From Apteryx mantelli (lineage: Eukaryota > Chordata > Aves > Apterygiformes > Apterygidae): a stretch of 64,000 nucleotides of DNA. Below the pieces are notes generated by a model. That model searched no databases. It was not told where the DNA came from and was given only the letters and a program-made list of their open reading frames with translations. Position numbers and translations under genes: made by a program. This document shows, in pieces, positions 36,350 through 48,846 of this stretch; within the stretch, counting starts at the first letter, position 1, and each line of letters starts with the position of its first letter. The stretch lies in contig NC_089981.1 in NCBI RefSeq assembly GCF_036417845.1, positions 9,441,501 through 9,505,500 of the forward strand. Reading direction: 5' to 3'.

Positions 36350-37680
36350 CTCTGCTCTTCATGGATCTCATGCGTATTTGGTAATATATTTTCTCCATCT
36401 GAAAATCCATCTGATTTTCTCAGTCCATTTTGCATTTTCTGGAGCTGCCTTAGGATGCGTTTCCGTTATAGCTGTGCTTTGCATTAGAGTAGCAACATAT
36501 GCATCACCCATTTTGTGGGATGTTCCTGACAAAGAAAAGGGATAAGAGAAGAACCAAGAACACTCATCATACAATGTGTGGTGGAGGGAATACTATTAAA
36601 ACTACTGTCAAAGAGAACCCTAAATATAAGGCAAATCATAATGAAAAGAAATAAAGGGAAAACAAAAGGAAAAGGAAATGGTGACTGGACCAGGGAAATA
36701 CTTTTTTATGTAAGACACAGGAAAAATCTTTGCTGAAAGTTTCACGGTGGGCTGAAAAAGGACAAACAAAAAGCCAAGGTTATTTGAGAAGAGCTAACTC
36801 CAGCCGTGCTAGTCTGGTACTACACAGCTGCACTTGCTCTTTGGCAAGGGAATAACATGTCCTGCAGTGATTTCAGAGGGAGCAGGACCAGTCCCTATGT
36901 GATTCAATGAACTACATAGGAGGATTTAGCATGCTTGGCATATTCCCTTGCAGCTGGCCTGCCCAAGTGGATCTTTTGTCATGCAAACAATTTATAGCAT
37001 CCCCGTTACCCAATTCCACCCTGTAACATGTTTGATCTGTGCCCCAAGATGGCTCTTCATGTTCCACCTTTACCATACCGGCCTCAGTCCATCCTGTGCT
37101 TAATAAACTCCAGGCCTCAAGTGCTCCTCCCGTGCCATGCTCCTGACCTCATCAGACATTTGTGCTTGGGTAAACACCTGGCTGTTGGTCACAGCTTCTT
37201 ACGGCTGCCTTGGTCCACACAAGAGCAAGGTTTTCATGTGAACTGCATTTGTGTGAGCTCCAGCAAGGTGCAGAGGTATTACCTAAACCTACACATTGCC
37301 CCCGAGACTATCACAAGAAAGAGCAACACTTCTACTAGTTATGGTCATTTTCTCTTCTCTTGCATTGTTCAAGAAAACTTCATTTAGAGATAAAATAAAT
37401 GTAAAGTATTTAGGGTGGGAAGGATTTATCTTTAGTCTTGGTAAAAGCTAAGGGTAGGATTTAGGTCACCGGACTTTGGGTCCTCACAGTGTAGGTGTGC
37501 CAGGTGCCTAGGATCCCACTACAACCACGGAGATCCAGGAAATGCAGTCAGTGGAGCCAAAAGAACAAGTGGATATAGAAGGAGGACAGCAGAGAGGTCT
37601 CATGGTTTCTAGTGAAATCTCTGCTAAAGCAATATTATAATCAACTGTCAAAGGGCTTCTCCAAACCTTGTTAACTGACA

Positions 37681-37763
37681 TGAAATGGCTTCAGGAGTAC
37701 TGTTACTCCGTAGAATTAAAACAAACAAAAAAGAGAAGTTTTGACCCCTGTTAGTTCTTTGAA
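37681..37763 (+). repeat. 5' copy of an 83-bp direct repeat flanking the CR1
   Basis: Begins tgaaatggcttcagga and ends ttagttctttgaa, immediately before the CR1 5' end. It matches 40501-40583 with about 9 mismatches. It is read as an unusually long target-site duplication. Confidence 0.8.
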
Positions 37764-40500
37764 CTAGTGGGATAGCTCGCATGACTGGAATGCTGTCATG
37801 GATGGCTACGTGCTTTTTAGGAAAGACAGGCCAGGAAAGCGAGGTGGTGGAGTTGCTCTTTATGAGAGAGCAACTGGAATGTATTGAGCTGTGCCTAGGG
37901 GTGGATGAAGAGCGAGTCGAGAGCTTATGGGTAAGGATTAAAGGGCAGGCTAGCATGGGTGACACTGTTGTGGGTGTTTACTACAGGCCGCCTGATCAGG
38001 ATGAGGAAGTCGATGAGGCCTTCTACAGACAGCTGGAAGTAGCCTCACGATCCCAGGCCCTGGTTCTCATGGGGGACTTCAACCACCCTGAGATTTGCTG
38101 GAAAGACAACACAGCTAGGCACAAACAGTCCTGGAGGTTCCTGCAGAGCATTGGTGACAACTTCTTGACACAGGTGGTGGAGGAGCCAACAAGGAGAGGT
38201 GTGCTGCTGGACCTCGTACTAACAAACAAAGAAGGACTGGTGGAAGATGTGAAGGTTGGGGGCAGCCTTGGCTGCAGTGACCATGAGATGGTGGAGTTGA
38301 GGATCCTGCGAGGAGGAGGCAGGGCACTGAGTAGGATCACAACCCTGGACTTGAGGAGAGCAAACTTTGGCCTCTTCAGGGACCTACTTGGAGGAATCCC
38401 ATGGGTTAGGGCCCTAGAAGGGTGTTCAAGAGAGCTGGTTAATATTCAAACATCACTTCCTCCAGGCTCAAGATCAGTGCATCCCTATGAGTAGGAAGTC
38501 AAGCAAAGGAGGCAGGAGACCTGCATGGATGAGCAAGGAGCTCCTGGCAAAACTCAACCAGAAGGAGGAAGTCTACAGAAAGTGGAAAGGGGGACAGGCC
38601 ACTTGGGAGGAATATAGGAACATTGTCAGAGTATGCAGGGATGCAACGAGGAAGGCTAAGACCCGTTTGGAATTAAATCTGGCGAGAGATGTCAAGGACA
38701 GCAAGAAGGGCTTCTTCAAAGACATCGGTAGCAAGAGGAAGACTAGGAAAAATGTGGGCCCTTTGCTGAATGGGGAGGGTGCCCTGGTGACGAAGGATGC
38801 AGAGAAGGCAGAGTTACTGAATGCCGCCTTTGCTTCAGTCTTTCCTGCTGAGGCCAGCCCTCAGGAACCCCAGACCCTGGAGGCAAGAGAGAAAGTCTGG
38901 AGAAAGGAAGACTTTCCCTTGGTGGAGGAGGATCGGGTTAGAGATCATTTAAGCAAACTTGACACCCACAAATCCATGGGCCCCGATGGGATGCACCCAC
39001 GAGTGCTGAGGGAGCTGGTGGATGGTATTGCTAAGCCACTCTCCATCCTCTTTGAAAGGTCATGGAGAACAGGAGAGGTGCCTGAAGACTGGAAGAAAGC
39101 CACTGTCACCCCGGTTTTCAAAAAGGGCAAGAAGGAGGAGCCAGGGAACTACAGGCCAGTCAGCCTCACCTGCATCCCTGGAAAGGTGATGGAGCAGCTC
39201 ATCCTGGAGGCCATCTCCAAGCATGTGGAGGACAAGAAGGTGATCAGGAGTAGTCAGCATGGCTTTGTCAAGGGGAAATCATGCTTAACCAATCTGATAG
39301 CCTTCTCTGATGGAATGACTGGCTGGGTAGATGAGGGGAGAGCAGTGGATGTTGTCTCCCTTGACTTGAGGAAGGCTTTCGACACTGTCTCCCATAGCAT
39401 CCTCATAGACAGGCTCAGGAAGTGTGGGATAGATGAGTGGACAGTGAGGTGCATTGAGAACTGGCTGAATGGCAGAGCTCAGAGAGTTGTGATCAGCGGT
39501 GCGGAGTCTAGTTGGAGGCCTGTAGCTAGCGGTGTCCCCCAGGGGTCAGTACTGGGTCCAGTCTTGTTCAACTTCTTCATCAGTGACCTGGATGAAGGGA
39601 CAGAGTGCACCCTCAGCAAGTTTGCTGACGATACAAAACTGGGAGGAGTGGCTGATACCCCAGAGGGCTGTGCTGCCATTCAGAGAGACCTGGAGAGGCT
39701 GGAGAGGTGGGTGGAGAGGAACCTCCTGAAGCTCAACAAAGGCAAGTGCAGGGTCCTGCACCTAGGGAGGAATAACCCCATGCACCAGGACAGGTTGGGG
39801 CTGACCTGCTGGAAAGCAGCTCTGCGGAGAAGGACCTGGGAGTGCTGGTGGACACCAAGTTAAGCATGAGGCAGCAATGTGCCCTTGTGGCCAAGAAGGC
39901 CAATGGTATCCTGGGGTGCATCAGGAAGAATGTTGCCAGCAGGTCGAGGGAGGTGATCCTCCCCCTCTACTCAGCCCTGCTGAGGCCACATCTGGAGTAC
40001 TGTGTTCAGTTCTGGGCTCCCCAGTACAAGAGGGATGTGGCACTACTGGAGCAAGTGCAGCGAAGGGCTACAAAGATGATTAGGGGATTGGAGCATCTCT
40101 CTTAGGAGGAAAGGCTGAGAGAGCTGGGCCTGTTTAGCTTGGAGAAGAGAAGGCTGAGAGGAGATCTTATCAACGTGTACAAGTATCTGAAGGGAGGGTA
40201 TCAAGAAGATGGAGCCAGACTCTTTTCAGTGGTGCCCAGCAACATGACGCGAGGCAACGGGCACAAACTGAAACACAGACGCTTCCATCTGAACATGAGG
40301 AAAAACTATTTCACTGTGAGGGTGACAGAGCACTGGAACAGGTTGCCCAGAGAGGCTGTGGAGTCTCCTTCTCTGGAGATATTCAAAATCCGCCTGGACG
40401 TGATCCTGGGCAACTGCTCTAGGTGACCCTGCTTGGGCAGGGGGGTTGGACTAGATGATCTCCAGAGGTCCCTTCCAACCTCAATCATTCTGTGATTCTG
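37764..40500 (+). mobile_element. CR1 LINE, right copy, 5' truncated
   Basis: About 2.7 kb of an avian CR1 (full length about 4.5 kb), truncated within the endonuclease domain. The endonuclease part reads with a frameshift near 37865 and then VGVYYRPPDQDEEVDEAFYR, MGDFNHPEICW and SDHEMVEL. A 5-bp deletion near 38418, absent from the left copy, shifts the frame. 38487-39863 is then open across the linker and reverse transcriptase, including [11 protein letters not shown] and the catalytic FADDTK. The frameshift near 39800-39840 and the stop at 40103 are shared with the left copy. The 3' end is tcattctgtgattctgtga. Inactive. Confidence 0.93.
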
Positions 40501-40583
40501 TGAAATGGCTTCAGGAATACTGTTACCCCATAGAATTAAAATGAACAAAAGAGAAAAGTTTAGACCCCTGTTAGTTCGTTGAA
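40501..40583 (+). repeat. 3' copy of the 83-bp direct repeat flanking the CR1
   Basis: Starts directly after the CR1 3' terminal repeats. The left arm has the same sequence at 21977-22059, identical by eye, showing that the insertion predates the arm duplication. Confidence 0.8.
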
Positions 40584-41860
40584 TGTTCTGGTGCAGACAT
40601 TTTCCCTTCTTCCTCTGCCTTCAACTTAATTTCAAAAAATCAGATTTAGATCCATTCCTTTTAAATCCAGCCCTTCATTTGCTCATAAACTGTTTTAGTG
40701 TTAATTCGATCCACGCACCAGCCAACCCAGAAATAGAGTAATGGAGAAACAAAGGAGGGAAGGATTGAGGGCAGGAGCCAAAAAAAAAAAAAAAACAAAA
40801 AACAAATAGAAAGTCTGGAGAGCTGGATGGAGAGGCAGAGAAATGCCCTTTCAGCCCTGCAGCAAGAGGCAAGTGCCAGTGCCAGGAAGAGAGGTGACCC
40901 TCCCAGCAGCTACTGGGAAGACAGTGAGATAAGGTGCTGTGGCTGGGAGCTGAAAGCTTTCTCAGAAGCACTAGGGTGAGAGGCCTTGCATGGCACTGCG
41001 TAAGGGGAGCGAGGCATCCGCAGTGTGGGGCGAGATGGTGGTGGGGAAGAGATTTGGCACAGGCACAGGAGGGTGGCTGATGGCTCAGCAGGAGCTGTGT
41101 GCTGCAGCCACATAGGGAAGGGAAAAGCTCCTTACAAGCACCTTTCTCTCCACTGCCTGTACAGGCAGCCTAGGGCAACTAACTCATCTGGAGATGGCCA
41201 TCTTGGGCGAAAGCTGGGAGTGATGAGTTGAGATGTCCTCTGGGGACAGCGATGGAGAGGCTCAGGGTGTAGGTGAGGAATTGGTGCTCTTCTCTACACA
41301 CACAGAAGCACCACGCATCACTCCAGGACCCCTGTGTGTTGACCAGAGCAGCCGTGGCACCAGCTGAAAGGTCCCCTAGGTGTTCAGGCCTGAAGGATGT
41401 TTCTATACAAGCCCAAAATAGCCAGGATGAAACTCATCCCTGCTGAGAATGGCCTCCCAGGAGCTGCCAGAATGCACTGGAGTCCTGCAGGCTTGGCCTC
41501 AAGTCAAAGTGAGGGAAAAGACTCCCTGTAAGGTTCAGGGTCCCAAAGACATGCCCAGCATCCTGGGTCACTTCCTCCCCACACTCTGCATAGCCATGCT
41601 CTGTGCACCATGTCCCCTTCCACAAGGGGGGACCACGTAATGAGAAGAGGCACTGGCATGGTGTGCAGACAAGGATCGCTCTCACCCAGCTCCCTGGTCC
41701 CCAGCACAGCCCTGCTCGGAAGGGGCATGTCACCAGCTGAGCTGCTCCCACCGCAGTGGAGATGCCCTGGCTCTGCTGGGGGCTGAGCACTGCTGCCCAC
41801 CTCCCCTCAGTCCCCTCTGCAGGCTGCCCCACCCTCCCACACCTCCTCGCCAGCAGGGAT
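40584..41860. other. GC-richer non-coding stretch, right arm
   Basis: Mirror of 20690-21976, nearly identical. It includes a poly-A tract (40780-40807). Overlapping stop-poor frames are present, but no domain is recognised. Confidence 0.5.
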
Positions 41861-42040
41861 TTATACAGCAGTCTCTGCAGCAGTGTCTCTGGGCACTTGG
41901 CTTCCTTCTCCGCACGTTGCTTTCTCTGCAAACGCTTGTCGGAAAGTGACTTTCCCAGAGCCATGGAGCCGGTGGTGACGGTTGCTCCTGAAGAGGAAGT
42001 AAATGACCGGGTTGGTGCTGCTGTCCCAGAGAGATGAGCC
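41861..42040 (-). pseudogene. MRGPR TM7 and C-tail fragment, right copy
   Basis: Same relic as 20511-20689, but here the frame is open from TM7 (SSTNPVIYFLFRSN) through VTFRQAFAEKATCGEG to the AETAV end. CGA (Arg) stands where the left copy has TGA. It lacks TM1-TM6, so it is not a functional receptor. Confidence 0.7.
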
Positions 42041-42264
42041 AGGGACCATCAAAAATGGGAATTTACCAATGTTTGGCATGCAATAGTAATGCTTTTTCAC
42101 TACTTCTCCCTTCTTCAGACAGTCTCGCGATATAAAGAACACAAGAACTGTCTGTCCAAAGTTATAGCTTGACTCTTGCACTGATGCTTTGCTTCCCAGC
42201 TGCATTCATGAGCAGCTCTAGTTTCATATACCTTGCAGAAGATGGCCTACTGCTGCTCAGGGTC

Positions 42265-42945
42265 ACACAGATTGAGAAGTTGTCAGTCCTCTTCCATAAT
42301 GCCTGCTGCTGATTTCACAACCTCCCTCAACACAGCTTCTCATTCCCCAAGGGTCCACTGTCACTGCAGAACCTCCCCTAGCACATTCCTCACTACCGAG
42401 TGTCCTCTTCTGACCTCAAAACCTCTCCCAACACAAGCTGTCACCATACATTGTCCCCTACTACTTCACATTACCTGTTCTACAGTAGGGTCTCCTTGAA
42501 CTCTGTAGCCAGCCTTATGACACCTCAGCAGCCACAATTTTGCAACCTCTCCTAGTGTTACCCTTCAAAACACGATGCCCGCTTCTGATGTCACAAGGTC
42601 TTTCAACACAGCTTAGCACCCACAGTATTACCTGCCACTTCATACGATCTTTCAGCACAGTCCCTCACCACACCTCAGGCACTTCTGATTTCACAAACTC
42701 CATGAAGACAGCTCCTAGCTATGTAGCATCCATTTCAAGTTTCACAACTTCCCTCCACACCGTGCCTTGTCCCCATCGTGCCCATCATCAAATTCACAAC
42801 ACACATTCACCATGGCTCTGTCAACAAACCCCTTGCCAGTATTCACTATCCAGCTGCAAAACCTCATTCATCTCACCATGCACAGTCCCTCCTTGTCCAA
42901 ATCACAGCTCCCCAAGCATGACCTGCTGCCATAGTGGTGTCCAGA
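42265..42945 (-). repeat. Degenerate tandem repeat, unit about 50 bp, right copy
   Basis: Mirror of 19640-20290. On the plus strand units contain ..TTCACAACCTCCCTCAACACAG.. -like phrases. It is almost identical to the left copy, so the array did not change length after the arms duplicated. Confidence 0.6.
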
Positions 42946-45811
42946 GCCAGGTGCCAAGGTAAGTGGAATGAAAATGGAGAAAAGACCTTTCTCCTTTGCT
43001 GGCACTAAGCACAGCCCTATGGGGAATTATTTTGCAGCAGGAGGTAGCAGCAATTCTTCATTTGGACTTGTGCATTAAGTCACCTCTGGTAGTCCATTTG
43101 GCTAGGGAAACAAAAGGACATGAATGTGATGCTAGCCAAGTTGCTGCCATGTGTGCCACTGGGTACAGAAAGTGGCAGGCTGACTCATACTAGGTTAGCA
43201 GGCCAGATGCTATTGGCCTGATCTCTGGCTTCTGTCATCTGTTGCTCCTCTTCCTTTCCCAAAGACTGTAAGACTTTGTTTACCTTCTTACCCAATACTC
43301 TTGTTTCCTGTAGTGACTGCTGATAACCCTCATTAAGCTGCCCAAGACTCCAGGTGACAGTAAAAGGATATTTATGTTAGGGGACTATTTTCACCAAGGC
43401 ATTTCTTTACCAGTATTTATTCTCATTAACTGTAGGATTTCTGTTTTCACTGTGGAGATCGCTGGCATTCTGTGCAGAGGAGATGGAGACATTAACTATG
43501 TTGCTATCAGGCCATTCCACATTTCCAGAAATTTCAGCAAAACAAAGGAAAGGACAGTAGCTGAGACAATGTCTTTCCTGACATCCATGAGGCATAAGCT
43601 ACAAATACACAGTAGAGTTGAGAGAAACGATGAATTTGACTTGGGCCTTGGTTGAGATGATATGCTGATATAAATCAGCATGTCTATTTGCTTCGTTTGT
43701 TTCATTTCTTAGGTTCACCTTTGACTGCAGCTGCTCAGGTTAAGAAAGATGGGGCCCATCATGACAGTGACATTTCTCCGCCCTAAGTTATTTTGTTTAA
43801 AAGCTAGGTGTCTATTTCACACCTAATCGCATCCTAAAATCAGTTCTGAGGTAGATCAGATGCATCTGCCTCCAGAGACATTCATTTTTTTCCGCAGAAG
43901 AGCCTAGAGTGACTAAGTCAGGGTTAATTTGCTGACTTCCATTGGCATTAAATAGGTGACGTCCTCCCTCAGTTTCCCAATTCGTAAATGAAGGATTTTT
44001 TTGACTGACTTGGTAATTCACTGACCTCTGTTAGAACATGCAAAATCTTGCAAAGAGGCTTTATTCACTGGATTTCCAGTGATGAAATTTCTGGTGAGAT
44101 AGGACTTGGAGGGTCATCAAGAGGTCACCCAGGACATCTTCTGTCCCTATAAAAACTTAATCGTAACCACTCCTGAGAGAAATGAGCCCAACTGGTCCTT
44201 AAAAGACTCCTGTGATAGGAATTCTTTACCATCCCTGGAGGATGGTGACTCTTCCTACAGCTTGAGGTTTCTTTCTTTTTTTCCTTTAATGAAGATTTCT
44301 CTTTTACATGTTTTTTGGAATACACAGAAGTGAAAAAAGGAGAGAAAATATCTGGATTACAAATGGACTGTTTTAGCATTCACAATGCTAGGAAGCCAGA
44401 GCAGTGGACCTAATGGCCCTTTACACAGGGGAAATCCATACAACTATCAGCTTGGAGTAAGGAAGAACTCCGAGAAGCGTTAGCTGGATAGGTCCATGCA
44501 TATGCTTGTCCAGTTGAATACTCAGCTACTCCTTTGACTGTTATTTCTCATGGAGAAACCCTGAAATGCCTTTGTGATATCATTAGAAAAGCATTGACTG
44601 ACAACTGTTTCTTTAAAATATATTTACTTAAACTTTTCAGTCAAGACAGAACTCATTCTCCTCCTTTGCCCCTTTCTTTCACGCCTTCCCTTCACTAAGC
44701 CTCCACCCCTCCCTCCTGCAGCCCCAAGAACCCTTCAGGTGGAAGATTTCCTGGGAGAGGGTTAAAGGCTGGTACTTAAACGGTTTTCTTCTCAGCCCTT
44801 TGTGCAGCTGCTGGGATATGAAAGCGTCATTCAACACACCCAGGTCACATCATCCACACAGCCTATTAAACCACTTCTCACATAGGCAGGAAACATCAAG
44901 ATACACTTGTGACACATGAAAGCAAGTAATAAATTAGATGGGATTGGATTATACACTAACAGCCACCTCCTAAGCAAGTCTTGGAAGCTTTCCAGAAGCC
45001 ATTCTATGTTCTTTAAAGGCGCTGTGCTCTAACACATTCATACCAGGGGAGACAGAAGTTGAGGAGATAAAGTTGTACAGCCTTGCACAAAAAATTAGAT
45101 CTCTAAACACAGGTGAGGTAAATTTTGCAGCTTCTCTGGCTTCTTGCTTCGCTTTGCTTTGCTTTGCTTTGCTTTGCTTTCCTCTTCCTTTTCATTTCTT
45201 CTTGAACAAATGTGAAAATACAGAAAGAAACTTCCACTGAAGTTATCAACTGTCTCTAGTTATCTTTGGCTAGAATCATATACAGAGCTAGTTCTACAGC
45301 CGCAGATTCGATTGCTTCGATATTATTCTTTTGTTTCCCATAACCACCTGAGATTTTAGGGAAGAATGCATGCAGTAAGGAGATGGTGCAATTTCTCACC
45401 CTTTTTGAGATGTTAAGAGTACACATGAGATTCATTTTATTTTGCAGCTGATTGCATTATGTCATATAGCTCAGGTCTACCCCTGCAAAGGCACTTGAAG
45501 AGATAAGCCATAACTGGTGGCAATCCTCTACTGAATTAGTCATTCTAGTAATCCTCTTGGAGTCAGCAGTAAGAAACGGGTACCTGCAGCACATGATTCA
45601 TCACATCTACAAGTAGACTGGTCAGGTGTAATCTGCCTAGCTTAGGTACAGGTGCCTACATGACTTAAGTCGATGAGATGAGATCAGACAGATGGGTAGT
45701 TTGTTAAATGCGGTTTGGTGGTGATGGAAAGGACCTTTTCAAGCAATATACATAGCCGAGCTGTCTGAATTGTGAATCAGTCCTTTTGTAGATGCACACC
45801 TTGTTTTTAGC
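42946..45811. other. Non-coding stretch, right arm
   Basis: Mirror of 16728-19639. A CTTTG simple repeat lies at 45146-45180. No recognised gene. Confidence 0.5.
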
Positions 45812-46165
45812 TCAGGAATTTGCCATCTGCTGGTATTCAGGCATATAGTTTCCCCTGATCATTTCTCTCTTGGTCACTCCTTTCTGACTGCCTAAATATG
45901 GCCCTGCGATTGCTGTGGTATGCTTCCAGTCATGCTCTGGCTTGGATGGAGCCCAGCTATTTCTTTTCGACTGGGTACTGCACAGCCATAAAGGTGTGCT
46001 CATTTCATCCCTGTCATTTATTCTGTTGAGAAGTCTACGTCGTTGCTCAGTAGAAGGAAGAGGGGTAGAAAGGATCACGACCTGGTAAGACGAGGGAGAA
46101 ACTGACCTCCCGTTGTTCTTACTGATCCTTTTCCTTGTAGAAATATCTGAAGGGGAACCATCCAT
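45812..46165 (-). CDS. Unrecognised 117-codon ORF, right copy
   Basis: Identical in all 354 bases to 16374-16727: ATG start, TGA stop, basic Ser/Thr-rich predicted protein with no known domain or membrane span. It lies within a longer identical tract, so identity alone does not show selection on the protein. Probably not a gene, but kept for completeness. Confidence 0.2.
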   Translation of the reverse strand: MDGSPSDISTRKRISKNNGRSVSPSSYQVVILSTPLPSTEQRRRLLNRINDRDEMSTPLWLCSTQSKRNSWAPSKPEHDWKHTTAIAGPYLGSQKGVTKREMIRGNYMPEYQQMANS

Positions 46166-47849
46166 GTAAAGTTTACCCTTCTGCTTGAAAAACTTTCATC
46201 TAGTGTAAGTACAACTGTAAGCATAGGAAAAGTCCCTAACTTTGCCCACTTCCTCTCTCGGCTTCACTTTGTGGGTTTGAAAGTAATCTTGGCTTTTCTC
46301 AGTTTCAGTGTTTCCTGTGGATGCTTGATCCCTTTGTGCCTGCACGAGAGTTTCTGATTATGCTGCAGATGGAAGTAGTTGGTAGATAACTTGGCTTAAC
46401 TGAATCATTCCACAGATTTGCTCACAGATCACCAGTACAAATGAGAAGACCTGGTTGTGATGTAACTCTGCAGGACTTAAAATGGTGCATTTTAACACCA
46501 GCTGACGGGGAATGTTTTGATGCTAGAAGGAAGCCCATACAGGGGATATTTTTATTAAAAGAGTGCCTGCTTTTGGCTGACCTTAAACTCTCTGTGAAGA
46601 GTTTCATCTGGTGGTTCCCAGACTTCTTTGAGCAAGGGAATTCTGGTCGTCTGGGTGCATAATGGCAAGCTAGAGACGTTACACTCTTTCTAAAGATGTA
46701 GGCTACTCATTTATTAGTGACATGTAATGCTTGATGGGTTGTAGCTGGAATACAGGGTGAACCAAAGAAGTCCCATGTTTATGCTGGAATGTGACCTTGT
46801 CTCGAATGAGAAACTGTATGGATGTAGAAATGCCTAGGGACAAGGAGCTCAGCCATAACCTAAAACAGGTGGATGGCATTACAAAAAGCTCTGAGCTACT
46901 TTCAGGCACCAAAAGGGATTATTCTCTAAAGGTCATTCTAACCTGGTGGTGCTAATTTGCTTAAGCTCCTCATAGTGAGTGGAGGAAAAAAGGGTTCTGC
47001 AGAGGACCCTAATTTAGTCATTCTGAATCAGCCTATAGAGAGACTTATACTGGCTGTTGAAGGAGTTTAGTTAGATTAGCTTCATTAGGCTAAGTTAACC
47101 CTTGAAAGCATCACGCAGAGTGTATAAAAAATCATACTAGGTAAAATCAGTACAGTGCTGGGACAGAAGATCTCACAAGAGTCTTTCATTCTTCCTTCCT
47201 CTGATAGAAACAATGCTGAGATTTAGAACAATGTGAAATACTCCATTAAGTCATATGTGCAATTTTTTTTTCCCTCCATGATAGATAACCTTCCAAGAAC
47301 TCATTTTTCCGCCTGTGACATTTCATATTTACATTTCAAAATGTACATACACAAGAGAGTGCTTTTCCCTGCATGTGGGTACATTTCCCTTCTAAACAAG
47401 AATTCAAAATCATGTGTACTTATAAAGCAAATCATCATTCTGAGCAATATTTCCAGGTATTCTTAAAGACACCCATTTTACAAAGATTGCTGTGAGGGAC
47501 TTTGTCTCCCCTGAGGGCAAACATACTGCATTATCTGCCTTGTAGTGCCCAAGGTGAACACTCTGGCTGTGTCCTTAGTGCATGGAAGGCTATCGGCCAT
47601 GGAGCCAGTCCTTCAAAATCCTGGAGGACCAGGATTAAGGAACATATCACAGAGTGCACCTATCTCTGTGCCACCAAAGCCATGGCAGAAGCTTTGTACT
47701 GTGGAGAATTAAATAGCTGTGAAAAAATACATGACAGAAACTAAACACTTCATAAGCTTAATACTAATGCTATATCTTTCTTGGTTTGTATCCACTTCTG
47801 ATATAGAACTCATTACTAATAATGAAAAAAATGCTGATTAACCATGTGT
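46166..47849. other. Non-coding region upstream of OR D, right copy
   Basis: Mirror of 14687-16373. It probably contains the intron, 5' exon and promoter of the right OR D, which I cannot place. The left arm's 156-codon frame is broken here. Confidence 0.5.
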
Positions 47850-47867
47850 CTCTCTTTGTTTTCCCAG
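47850..47867 (+). promoter_or_regulatory. Splice acceptor of the OR D coding exon, right copy
   Basis: The pyrimidine-rich run tctctctttgttttcccag ends at 47867, 43 bases before the chosen ATG. Same site and spacing as in the left copy. Confidence 0.5.
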
Positions 47868-47910
47868 GGGTATAAGCTGTATATTGCATATTGCCATGCA
47901 ACTGACCAAC

Positions 47911-48846
47911 ATGGAGAATGTAAGCAGTGTGAAGGAATTCATTCTTCTGGGCCTTTCAAAGAACCAAGGGGTGCAGAAAATATATTTTGTGGTGTTTTTG
48001 TTCTTCTACATTGTTATTGTGGCAGGAAATCTGCTCATCGTTGTCACTGTAGTTAGCAGTCAACGTCTGAACTCCCCCATGTATTTCTTTCTCTGCCACC
48101 TGTCCATTGCAGATATTTGCTTCTCTTCTGTCACAGCTCCCAAAATGATTGCTGACTTCCTTGTCGAAAAGAAAACCATTTCCTTTGGGGGTTGCATGGC
48201 ACAGCTATTCATGGGACATTTCTTTGGCGGCGCTGAGGTCTTCATCCTCACAGCGATGGCCTATGATCGCTACTTTGCCATATGCAGACCCCTGCACTAC
48301 ACCACCCTCATGACCAGGCGTGTGTGTGGCTGGATGGTGATGGGTTCATGGGTGGGGGGCTTTGTGCACTCCCTGGTGCAGACCCTCGTAACCGTTAGCC
48401 TCCCTTTTTGTGGCCCCAACAAAATTGACCACTACTTCTGTGATGTCCATCCCCTACTACAACTGGCCTGTACAGACACCTATGTTGCGGGCATCATTGT
48501 CGTTGCCGATGGTGGAATGCTTTGTTTGGTCTCTTTCACAATCCTGGTCATGTCCTACATTGTCATTTTATTTTCCTTGAGAAGGCATACGTCCGAAGGG
48601 CGGAAGAAAGCCCTCTCCACCTGTGGGTCCCACATTACTGTGGTGATTCTCTTCTTTGGGCCATGCACATTCATCTACATACGCCCATCCAGCAGTCTCT
48701 CGGAGGACAAGAGCGTAGCTGTGTTTTACACTGTCATCACATCCATGCTGAACCCATTCATCTACATGCTGAGAAATGAGGAGGTGAAAAGTGCCATGAG
48801 AAAACTGTGGAATAGAAAAGTCTGGAGTGAAAAGGGTGAGGTGTAG
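47911..48846 (+). CDS. Olfactory receptor, OR4-like (OR D), right copy, intact
   Basis: A 311-residue class II odorant receptor with all family landmarks: sequon NVS at 3-5, GN in TM1, SPMYFFL, C95, [10 protein letters not shown] at 116-125, [12 protein letters not shown] at 215-216, [11 protein letters not shown] and MLNPFIY. An in-frame ATG 15 bases upstream (MQLTN) exists only in this copy; the shared MEN start is preferred. AATAAA signals lie at 49107-49116, about 260 bases past the stop. It differs from the left copy at 30 residues. Fourteen of these fall in residues 193-232 (TM5 and the loop before TM6) and four more in 249-261. Both copies look functional. Confidence 0.94.
   Translation: MENVSSVKEFILLGLSKNQGVQKIYFVVFLFFYIVIVAGNLLIVVTVVSSQRLNSPMYFFLCHLSIADICFSSVTAPKMIADFLVEKKTISFGGCMAQLFMGHFFGGAEVFILTAMAYDRYFAICRPLHYTTLMTRRVCGWMVMGSWVGGFVHSLVQTLVTVSLPFCGPNKIDHYFCDVHPLLQLACTDTYVAGIIVVADGGMLCLVSFTILVMSYIVILFSLRRHTSEGRKKALSTCGSHITVVILFFGPCTFIYIRPSSSLSEDKSVAVFYTVITSMLNPFIYMLRNEEVKSAMRKLWNRKVWSEKGEV

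Larger units (their letters stand above)
33482..37680. other. Single-copy spacer downstream of the MRGPR gene
   Basis: Contains the 3' UTR of the MRGPR gene, with a candidate AATAAA at 33975-33980. Simple repeats lie at 33597-33612 (G-rich), 35402-35430 (TA), 36224-36238 (A) and 36327-36349 (TTG). Frames of up to 160 codons (34094-34576 minus) have no recognisable domain and no second copy to test them. Confidence 0.5.
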
